Part shown: one piece after another, positions 1 through 4,998 of the stretch | Numbering within the stretch: position 1 is the first letter of the stretch | Layout of the letters: every line of letters begins with the position of its first letter | Assembly (NCBI GenBank): GCA_021782195.1 | Contig: JAJXVI010000082.1 | Coordinates: forward strand, 1-5,183 | Source of the DNA: a bacterium | GTDB taxonomy: Bacteria > Vulcanimicrobiota > Xenobia > RGZZ01 | Direction of reading: 5' to 3' | DNA length: 5,183 nucleotides | Made by a program: the position numbers and the translations under genes | Notes under the pieces: model-generated | The model's database searches: none | Told to the model about the DNA's origin: nothing | The model's input: the letters and a program-made list of their open reading frames with translations, nothing else

Positions 1-1342
1 CGAAACGCGGCGGCAACTGCTCGAGCGCGCGGATGTCGCGTCCGCTCTCCGCTCGTCGAATGACCTCGACGCCGTGTTCGCCGATCATCACCACGGCGGG
101 ACGCGGCTGGATGAACTGCATCGACTGGGAGATGTTGTAGGCGCCCACGTTCTTGCACACCACCAGATCGCCCGCGTGAAGCGGGGGAAGCGTCGCGCCG
201 GTCTGCAGACAGTCAATGTTCATGCACATCGGACCGTACAGGTTCACCTCCTCGGTCATGCCCTCGGCGTCGCTGACGGCCAGGAACTCGTGACGATACC
301 ACCACGTGGTTGGCAGGATGTTGACCCCGGCGTCGAGCACCAGGCCTTTGTGGCCGTCGGCCAGGCGCTTGTGCGACACCACGCGCGTCAGGAGGTGCAC
401 CGCCTCGTCCACCAGGGCGCGACCGGGTTCAATGATGAGACGCGGCATGGCGCCGGTCGGAAAGCGGGCCTTGCGCAGGCCGCCGCAGAGGGCCTCGGCG
501 TAGGCGTCGAGCGTCGGAACCACGTGCTCCACGGGCAGCCACTGTCCGTGCAGGCGATTGCGCGATGCGTAGCCCCCGCCGAAGTCGAGGTCCTCGAGCA
601 CCAGGTCGTCGTGCTCGTCGGCGAGCGTGGCACAGAAGTCGGCGATCTTCTCGGCCGCCGTGCGGTAGGCCCCGACGTCGGTGATGTACGTGCCACAGTG
701 CGTGTGCACCCCGCGCAGGCGCAGGCTCGGAGACGATGCGATGCGACGCGCGGCCTCCAGGGCGTCACCGTTCTCGAGGTTGAATCCGAAACGGTCCCAG
801 GGCCTGTCGTCAGAGGTCACCATGTTGACACGAAGCCCGACGGGCACGCGCAGACCGCGGTCTGCCCCGATGGCCTCGATGGCCGCAATTTCCTCAAACG
901 AGTCGACGTTGATGCGCGACCCCGCCGCCACGGCCTTCAGCAGTTCGTGCGGCCGCTTCATCGGACCGTTGAACACGATGCGCTCGGGAGGCACGCCCAG
1001 GCTCTCCGCGATTTCATACTCGAAGCCGGACACGACCTCGGCCCACGCCCCCTCCTGGTGCAGGACCGCACAGATGGCGGAGAGGTAGTTCGTCTTGTAG
1101 GAGTAGGCCACGGTGGCTCGCGGATAGCGCAACGAGAATGCGCGCTGCATCTCGCGGACGCGCCTCCGCAGCGTGCCCTCCGACACGACGAAGAGCGGAC
1201 TGCCGTGGTCGGCTGCCAGGCGTTCGGCCGGCACGCCGTCGATGCAACCGCCGGGCAGCGTGGGACGGGGCCTGGCGTGGGCATTCAAGAGTCCGATCTG
1301 GTGGCGTATGACGACGGGTTTTTCGTAGCGCGCACGTTTCAT
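1..1342 (-). CDS. PLP-dependent decarboxylase, diaminopimelate/ornithine decarboxylase family (C-terminus beyond window)
   Basis: A fold-III PLP enzyme expected to remove an alpha-carboxylate from an amino acid or amino-acid-like group in the cytoplasm. 447 codons are visible; the stop lies past the left edge. Seen: the PLP-lysine motif YSYKTN (K83) at the start of the TIM barrel; HTHCGT (213-218) where the family has HxGS; the phosphate-binding glycine loop DFGGGY (253-258); EPGR (305-308); and GPMCMNID (370-377), whose C373 and D377 match the active-site Cys and Asp that the second subunit supplies. AYN (401-403) supplies the usual PLP-contacting Tyr. The start at 1342 is chosen because AAGGAGG lies 8 nt upstream; an in-frame ATG at 1348 sits only 2 nt from it. 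The residues after C373 are M-N-I-D, not the E-S-x-D of true diaminopimelate decarboxylases, so a lysine-biosynthesis role is doubtful. It lies 155 bp after the ATP-grasp gene, probably in the same operon. The family is certain; the substrate is unknown. Confidence 0.93.
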   Translation of the reverse strand, partial: MKRARYEKPVVIRHQIGLLNAHARPRPTLPGGCIDGVPAERLAADHGSPLFVVSEGTLRRRVREMQRAFSLRYPRATVAYSYKTNYLSAICAVLHQEGAWAEVVSGFEYEIAESLGVPPERIVFNGPMKRPHELLKAVAAGSRINVDSFEEIAAIEAIGADRGLRVPVGLRVNMVTSDDRPWDRFGFNLENGDALEAARRIASSPSLRLRGVHTHCGTYITDVGAYRTAAEKIADFCATLADEHDDLVLEDLDFGGGYASRNRLHGQWLPVEHVVPTLDAYAEALCGGLRKARFPTGAMPRLIIEPGRALVDEAVHLLTRVVSHKRLADGHKGLVLDAGVNILPTTWWYRHEFLAVSDAEGMTEEVNLYGPMCMNIDCLQTGATLPPLHAGDLVVCKNVGAYNISQSMQFIQPRPAVVMIGEHGVEVIRRAESGRDIRALEQLPPRF

Positions 1343-1384
1343 GGGCATTTCCTCCTTCTGATTTGCGACCAGGTTCCAACGGAT

Positions 1385-1414
1385 GTTCGAACGACTCGCG
1401 AACGGCTTTCGAAC
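1385..1414. repeat. inverted repeat upstream of the decarboxylase start
   Basis: GTTCGAA at 1385-1391 and its reverse complement TTCGAAC at 1408-1414 are separated by 16 bp. The repeat sits 43-72 bp upstream of the decarboxylase ATG. It could be an operator or an RNA stem in the 155-bp gap; no convincing -35/-10 pair was found there. Confidence 0.35.
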
Positions 1415-1466
1415 CGGCGGTGTCCCAGGTTCTCTTCGTGGGCTTCGCGACAACGGCCAGGTGGCA

Positions 1467-1483
1467 GGCGGACGCGGTCCGCC
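1467..1483 (-). promoter_or_regulatory. intercistronic hairpin after the ATP-grasp gene
   Basis: A perfect 7-bp inverted repeat, GGCGGAC-GCG-GTCCGCC on the plus strand, lies 14 bp past the ATP-grasp stop. No T-run follows on the minus strand, so it is not a standard intrinsic terminator. It may stabilise or partly attenuate the mRNA ahead of the decarboxylase gene. That it folds in the RNA is inference. Confidence 0.35.
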
Positions 1484-1497
1484 CCGGAAACAGACGG

Positions 1498-2808
1498 TCA
1501 GGCGGTGGCGGCGGGCGCCGTCACAGGGCCGCCACGCCCGCGGTGAACGAGCGACCCCGCGACCACGAGACGTTCCAGCCACTCCAGGGAGCAGACCAGA
1601 TCCACGGCGTGGCGCACGAAAGTGACGCCGGCTGCGGGTTCCTCCATCGGCTCCAGGGTCTCGCCAAGCGCCAGGCGCGCCGCCGCCAGCGGCAGGTTCA
1701 GCCCCGCCCCGACCGTGAGGTAGCACCACGAAGGGAAGCGAGGATTGATCTCGATCAGGTGAAAGTCACCGCTGCGCCGGTCGCGGACAAACTCGAGTTC
1801 GAGCGGCCCGCTCCAGCGCAGCGCCTCGAAAATGCGCGTCGCCAGCGCATCGAGTGCGGGATCGGAGATGGTGATGCCGCTCCAGGCCTTGCCCTGGTCG
1901 GTGATGCCGAGCTTGCGCATCGGCACGCTGCCGACAAGACGGCCGTCGCGGTCGCCCAGCATCAGCACGTCGTACTCCTCGCCGTCAACGAACTGCTGGG
2001 CCAGCACGGGGAGTCCCCAGCGGCTCTTCATGCGCTCGAAACCCACCACCGCCTCCTCCGCGTTGTGGGCGATGGACGCCCCGTGGAACATGCCCTTGAT
2101 CGCGGCCGGCCACGCGAATGGCAGGCGCCGCGCGGCTTCCGGGCGAGTGAGGGTGACCGTGCGCGGAGAGTTGAAGTCGTGGGCGGCGCAAAACTCGTAC
2201 AGGGCCAGCTTCGCACGCAGACGGAGGCCGTCTTCCGAGGGCAGCAGCGTGCGAATGCCCATCGCGGACAGTTGCGGCTCGAGGTGCACGAAGTTGAGCA
2301 GTTCGGAGTCGAGGGTGGGGATCAGCACGTCAATGGGCGTCTGGCGGTGGATCTGGCGGAGACGGCGGAGTACGGTCTCCTCGCCGGCGCCCGGGTACGG
2401 GATGAGGTGCACCTCGTCGACCAGGTCGGCGTCGTAGGCTGCGGTGTCGAGGGCGTCGTAGGCGAGGCCGACGACGCGTCCGCAGAAGTCTCCGGCGGCA
2501 CGCAGGCTGCGGATCACACCGGGCCCGGGCGCGGGGTTGTCGGTGGCGTTCAGGCCCGTGACGGCGACGGTCACGCCGCGCGAGAGGATGGGGACGCGGG
2601 GGCGCGGAGACGCGGACGGTGCGGGGCGGGGCGAGACGCGACGCGCCCTCCGGGACGCGGCCGGCGCCCCAGAGGGCGTGGCGGAGGACGAGGGCGTGGC
2701 GGGCGGGGCGGAGGACGTGGACGCGGCGGGCGCCCCGGCGGGCGGGGCGGAGGACGACGGCGTGGCGGAGGACGACGACGGGGCGGAGGACGACGGCGCG
2801 CGCTTCAT
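1498..2808 (-). CDS. ATP-grasp ligase with Ser/Ala/Pro-rich N-terminal extension
   Basis: A 436-residue ATP-dependent carboxylate-amine (or thiol) ligase of the carbamoyl-phosphate-synthase/PylC-like ATP-grasp group; such enzymes activate a carboxylate as acyl phosphate. Residues 1-75 are low complexity (repeated SSSA/APSSS, then an Arg/Pro stretch). The pre-ATP-grasp domain begins near 78 (VTVAVTGLNATDN, followed by GPGVIRSLR). ATP-grasp marks follow: K200 in the RAKLALYEFC segment, K238 in AAIKGMFHGAS, the QQFVDGEEYDV hinge (271-281), MRK (297-299), and the metal-binding acidic residues E339 (LELEFV) and E353/N355 in IEINPRF. All expected catalytic residues are present, so it should be active. 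ATG 2808 is preferred because GGGAG lies 10 nt upstream. A GTG at 2817 overlaps the PqqD stop as GTGA and would add three residues. Either way the two genes are translationally coupled, suggesting the proteins act together. The acceptor could be a peptide, a carrier protein or a small molecule; the sequence does not say which. Confidence 0.93.
   Translation of the reverse strand: MKRAPSSSAPSSSSATPSSSAPPAGAPAASTSSAPPATPSSSATPSGAPAASRRARRVSPRPAPSASPRPRVPILSRGVTVAVTGLNATDNPAPGPGVIRSLRAAGDFCGRVVGLAYDALDTAAYDADLVDEVHLIPYPGAGEETVLRRLRQIHRQTPIDVLIPTLDSELLNFVHLEPQLSAMGIRTLLPSEDGLRLRAKLALYEFCAAHDFNSPRTVTLTRPEAARRLPFAWPAAIKGMFHGASIAHNAEEAVVGFERMKSRWGLPVLAQQFVDGEEYDVLMLGDRDGRLVGSVPMRKLGITDQGKAWSGITISDPALDALATRIFEALRWSGPLELEFVRDRRSGDFHLIEINPRFPSWCYLTVGAGLNLPLAAARLALGETLEPMEEPAAGVTFVRHAVDLVCSLEWLERLVVAGSLVHRGRGGPVTAPAATA
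2681..2792. repeat. in-frame imperfect repeat encoding the SSSA-rich extension
   Basis: The plus-strand core GCGGAGGACG occurs five times, starting at 2681, 2708, 2747, 2765 and 2783. The steps are 27, 39, 18 and 18 bp, all multiples of nine. On the coding (minus) strand each core reads Ser-Ser-(Ser)-Ala. It therefore makes the repeated APSSS/TPSSSA tract near the ATP-grasp N-terminus without breaking frame. Such a purine/pyrimidine-skewed GC-rich tract probably expands and contracts by slippage. Confidence 0.85.
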
Positions 2809-2813
2809 GCTCG

Positions 2814-3125
2814 TCACGCTCCCGTCGTGCTGTGCAGGCCGAGTGCGCGCACGCTTGAAACGAAGTCGCGCACGTCCTGGCGAGCGGTGGAGATGTCCAC
2901 GTCGAAGCGTTCCACCAGCAGGTCGATGATCTCCGCGAAGCCTGCGCCCGCAGACAGCATCTCGAAGATCACTGACCCGCTCTCGTTGAGCTGGTAGGTC
3001 AACCCGGTGGCCGGGTGAAACAGGAATCCATCACGGCTGATCCAGGGCGCGTGCAGGTCGGGTGCTTTCTCACTGCTGACGGTCGAGTGACCGGCCAGGC
3101 TGAATCCGATGGGAATTCCTTTCAT
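2814..3125 (-). CDS. PqqD-like peptide-binding protein (RiPP recognition element type)
   Basis: A 103-residue stand-alone PqqD-family protein. PqqD domains bind leader peptides and hand them to modifying enzymes. Seen: the typical pattern of an early beta region (WISRDGFLFHPATGLTYQLN, 28-47) ending in the conserved LN, a helix (SGSVIFEMLSAG, 49-60), then EIIDLLVERFDVD with the family's acidic/aromatic spacing, and a final helix DVRDFVSSVRALGL (84-97). Residues 1-27 are an extra N-terminal stretch without clear motifs. The start at 3125 is supported by GAGGAGG 7 nt upstream. The stop abuts or overlaps the ATP-grasp start, so the likely partner is that ligase. Neighbouring exosortase-type and lasso-peptide loci in other bacteria also carry PqqD-like proteins, but no radical SAM, lasso cyclase or HprK-like gene is visible here. 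The family call is firm; the peptide partner is unknown. Confidence 0.88.
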   Translation of the reverse strand: MKGIPIGFSLAGHSTVSSEKAPDLHAPWISRDGFLFHPATGLTYQLNESGSVIFEMLSAGAGFAEIIDLLVERFDVDISTARQDVRDFVSSVRALGLHSTTGA

Positions 3126-3148
3126 GGGGCGTCCTCCTCTAAATTCGC

Positions 3149-3184
3149 GTTCGGACGGGATCGGCGGGCATCCGAACTCTCGGA
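3149..3184 (-). promoter_or_regulatory. overlapping alternative hairpins before the PqqD gene
   Basis: Read on the minus strand, three segments can pair in two exclusive ways. TCCGA (3184-3180) pairs with TCGGA (3175-3171) through a 4-nt loop. Alternatively GTTCGGA (3177-3171) pairs with TCCGAAC (3155-3149) through a 15-nt loop. The structure lies just ahead of the PqqD ribosome binding site, so a switch-like effect on translation is possible, but nothing besides the pairing supports it. Confidence 0.25.
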
Positions 3185-3194
3185 CTCCCCACCT

Positions 3195-3213
3195 GCCTCA
3201 GGTCTTTTGAGGC
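3195..3213 (-). promoter_or_regulatory. short hairpin after the secreted-protein gene
   Basis: GCCTCA and TGAGGC form a 6-bp inverted repeat with a 7-nt loop, starting 5 bp past the stop of the secreted-protein gene. No U-tract follows. It could be a weak terminator or processing site that separates this gene from the PqqD gene, or chance. Confidence 0.25.
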
Positions 3214-3218
3214 TCGGC

Positions 3219-3728
3219 TCAGCGGAGGGAACCGCTGCTCCAGGCCAGCATCGTGGCGAGATGGTAACCGTTGCGCCGGCACCACTCGCAGTGTGGAATC
3301 GTGCACCGAGCGGCCGGCACCTTGTGCAGCCAGACTGCGGCCTGGTAGGTGCCTCCGAGGGCACGGGCGGGCACGGCGAAGGTGACGGCAAAGCGTCCGC
3401 GTACGACGGTGACGTGGTGGATGCCGTCGCGGGCCACGTCACGGGTTCCCACGGGGCAGAAGGAGCAGCCGAGATAGGCGCCGCCGCGTGGAGCGACGCC
3501 CCACAGGACAAGCACGTGCCTGTTGCCCTGCGTGCGACAGCAGGCCTTGAGCCAGGCGCGCGAAGCCGCAGCCCGACGCGCGCGCGCCGCCGCGGGGGAC
3601 GGGTGCGTCGCGCAGATGAGAACCAGGCCCAGGAGAAGGCCGAGCACGAGTCTGCGGGGGGCGAAGATGTCAGAGGCGGCGGCGAAGCGCCGCACGCCCC
3701 CGGGAATCGGCCAGCAAGTGGGTGTCAC
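3219..3728 (-). CDS. putative secreted cysteine-containing protein
   Basis: A 169-residue protein of unrecognised family. The GTG start at 3728 is chosen because GGGAGG sits 7 nt upstream and because it places a classic signal peptide at the N-terminus: Arg at 13-14 and 25-26, a hydrophobic core LVLGLLLGLVLICA (27-40), then a polar region ending AAARA (46-50) with a plausible signal-peptidase I site. C39 lacks a proper lipobox. The frame stays open upstream to 3962, but that part looks non-coding. The mature part has seven cysteines: CC (63-64), CxxC (88-91) and CxxxxCxxC (142-150). These flank a Val/Thr/Phe-rich, probably beta-stranded middle (about 103-136). The cysteines could form disulfides or bind metal or haem-like groups. 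There is no CxxCH motif. It is first in the apparent operon, 93 bp before the PqqD gene, and could be a substrate, a receptor or unrelated. Codon use has GC-rich third positions like its neighbours, which supports real coding. Confidence 0.65.
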   Translation of the reverse strand: MTPTCWPIPGGVRRFAAASDIFAPRRLVLGLLLGLVLICATHPSPAAARARRAAASRAWLKACCRTQGNRHVLVLWGVAPRGGAYLGCSFCPVGTRDVARDGIHHVTVVRGRFAVTFAVPARALGGTYQAAVWLHKVPAARCTIPHCEWCRRNGYHLATMLAWSSGSLR

Positions 3729-3846
3729 GTTGGCACCTCCCACGGTGGTTGTGCGAGCCACAAGCTCGCGGAGCAGAGTCGGGTCGTGCCAGGCCGGCTC
3801 GCCGGGGAGGCGGGAAGGACCGGTCTCGGGACCCGAGCCCAGGTCC

Positions 3847-3852
3847 ATCATA
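3847..3852 (-). promoter_or_regulatory. possible -10 element for the operon
   Basis: TATGAT on the minus strand, about 120 bp upstream of the GTG start, matches the sigma-70 -10 hexamer at five of six positions. No good -35 hexamer lies 16-18 bp upstream. A short palindrome GGAATTTCC at 3888-3896 is nearby and could be an operator half. It is a weak assignment, but the best promoter candidate in the 3729-4228 gap. Confidence 0.22.
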
Positions 3853-4031
3853 GGAGCGGAAACGTGGACACGACTTGCAGGCTCCTTGGAATTTCCTTGA
3901 ATGGCGGCAGCGTGGCGCCGGGTGTGAGCCACATCACGCTTCCCCGCCCGTCGGCCTCGCAAACTGTGTCGTCTCCCCCCTCAACGTGCCCAACCCCACG
4001 CGGTCAGCCGCCCGCCCGACCCGGCTCGGCC

Positions 4032-4138
4032 GTCGGCAACGTCACTCCCAGCGCGACGCCGTGAGTCCTGGCACGTGCAGGAGCCGTCCGAATGGCAGGA
4101 GGTCGGCAACGTCACTCCCGTCGCGACGCCGCCGTGAG
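4032..4138. repeat. pair of 34/37-bp direct repeats
   Basis: Copy 1 (4032-4065) and copy 2 (4102-4138) share GTCGGCAACGTCACTCCC, then GCGACGCC, then GTGAG. They differ by a base or two and a small 3-nt insertion in copy 2. The period is 70 bp, with a 36-bp unique stretch between them. No third copy was found. The repeats lie in the non-coding gap between the operon and the IS66 relic and could be a duplicated regulatory site or a small dispersed genomic repeat. Confidence 0.8.
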
Positions 4139-4207
4139 TGTGGAGCCTCCCGCTCTGTGGACGACCCTCCACGCCACGCCCCGGGTCGATCGCGCCGCGC
4201 CCCACGT

Positions 4208-4223
4208 CGCGGACGCGTCCGCG
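4208..4223. repeat. perfect 16-bp palindrome
   Basis: CGCGGACGCGTCCGCG reads the same on both strands. It sits about 5 bp left of the presumed IS66 end. It could be a protein-binding site or a chance result of very high GC content. Confidence 0.6.
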
Positions 4224-4228
4224 GCGGG

Positions 4229-4672
4229 GTAACCGTTCACGGCTTACGGAACGGATGGAAAGATGGAAAGTCTTCAGAATTGAAGGAGTTTCCTCGCCCT
4301 TACGGAAGGGTCAGGTATGGTTACGGACCCACTGCCCCCAGGTCTGCCCGTTTCGGAAGAGGTCTTCAGGAGTTTCCCTGCAGAGGTGCAGGCTGCCATC
4401 CTGTCGCGCGTCGAGCAGGTTCGAATCCTGACGGCGCGCGTGAACGACCTGGAGTCACGGTTGAACCGGAACTCGTCGAACGCATCGAAGCCCCCATCGT
4501 CTGACCCCGCGCGGGCCGGGTTGGTACGGGAAAAGAAAAAGCCGACAGGTCGGAGGCAGGGTGGGTAGCCGGATCACCCTCCGCACAGGCGCGAACCGAT
4601 GCCCCCGAGAGGGTAGACTTCACTTACGACTACCCCCCCGATGCGTGCGCGCACTGTTGCGCGGAGATTTGA
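4229..4672 (+). mobile_element. remnant of an IS66-family insertion sequence (left part)
   Basis: The left boundary is placed at GTAACCG (4229), because IS66-family ends start with GTAA and because it lies 88 bp before the tnpC start. That spacing suits the single-gene (tnpC-only) branch of the family. The recognisable element stops inside the zinc-binding part of TnpC near 4672. No matching right end was found, so the element is truncated. The boundary is inferred from the family rule and the body from the protein. Confidence 0.5.
4317..4672 (+). pseudogene. tnpC: IS66-family transposase TnpC, N-terminal fragment, broken
   Basis: The first 83 codons give the typical IS66 TnpC N-terminus: LPPGLPVSEEVF, a coiled-coil/leucine-zipper-like helix ending VNDLESRLNRNSSNASKPPS (a hallmark NSSNSSKPPSSD variant), then a Lys/Arg-rich segment and RRQGG. 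At 4566 a TAG stands where the family has Gln (GGQPGH), consistent with a C-to-T nonsense change, and the frame continues PDHPPHRREPMPP. One base is missing near 4605-4607; the shifted frame then reads ERVDFTYDYPPDACAHCCAEI and stops at 4670-4672. DACAHC resembles the CxxC of the TnpC zinc ribbon. The DDE catalytic domain is absent, so it cannot transpose. GGAAGGG before the ATG is a fair ribosome site. Confidence 0.8.
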
Positions 4673-4753
4673 GACCGGGGAATTTGAGGGACGGCCCCTG
4701 TTGACGAAGCGGAGGGGGCTTCCCGACACTGCAGACCCCTCAGCGTCAGATCT

Positions 4754-4998
4754 TACTGTACGCCTTTGCAGGTGCTGCCAGTACGCGATTGTGCCGGCCG
4801 GAATGCCCAGTTCCTTTCCTGCGGCGTTCGCCCCACGTCTTGCCCCCTGCGAACTGCAATATCCCTCTCCTCCGGGGAGTACTGCCCGCGAACCCCGAGC
4901 CTGCCAACTTCGCTGACTCAGACCCTCCATTCGCTGAGGACTCGCAGGCCCCACCCGTCACCGAGGAAGCGTCGGACTCTCCCTTCGCAGACGACTGA
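4754..4998 (-). pseudogene. decayed helix-turn-helix transposase-like relic
   Basis: Two minus-strand frames hold pieces of what looks like one transposase-type DNA-binding domain. QYSPEERDIAVRRGQ is read near 4884-4840. After a frame change, ANAAGKELGIPAGTIAYW is read at about 4828-4775, the classic helix-turn-helix wording of IS-type N-terminal proteins, followed by QHLQRR. A third frame upstream (about 4998-4885) is Ser/Gly-rich and may be the original N-terminus. At least two frameshifts and no downstream catalytic part mean it is not functional. It faces the IS66 relic, so it comes from a different element. The IS family cannot be named from this much sequence. Confidence 0.42.

Larger units (their letters stand above)
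3729..4228. other. non-coding gap upstream of the operon
   Basis: About 500 bp without a credible gene. Open frames here on both strands have arbitrary composition, cross the direct repeats and lack good ribosome sites. Besides the weak -10 element, the repeat pair and the palindrome, nothing else was recognised. Confidence 0.6.

Noticed and set aside
74..1546. Long plus-strand frame of 490 codons opposite the decarboxylase
   Set aside because: Antisense shadow of the decarboxylase, whose minus-strand reading shows all the family motifs. The His/Arg/Gly-rich product matches nothing.
1363..2997. 544-codon plus-strand frame opposite the ATP-grasp gene
   Set aside because: GC-rich antisense frame with Arg/Gly runs. 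The minus strand encodes a complete ATP-grasp enzyme.
3139..3171. RiPP precursor peptide MPADPVRTRI
   Set aside because: Too short for leader plus core, no good ribosome site, and no core-like features. At most a leader-type regulatory ORF.
3729..3962. N-terminal extension of the secreted protein from ATG 3962
   Set aside because: It would bury the signal peptide about 100 residues inside the protein. The GTG at 3728 has an ideal ribosome site, and the extension looks like non-coding sequence.
3015..4064. 349-codon plus-strand frame across the secreted-protein gene and upstream gap
   Set aside because: Low-information composition with no ribosome site or motifs; it crosses gene boundaries and a repeat copy.
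4032..4138. CRISPR array
   Set aside because: Only two imperfect repeats of unequal length and no cas genes in view; recorded as a direct repeat.
4789..4998. Acidic plus-strand frame with PFAED/PFADD repeats
   Set aside because: Lies opposite the HTH relic with no ribosome site; the Ser/Gly-rich minus-strand frame explains the pattern.
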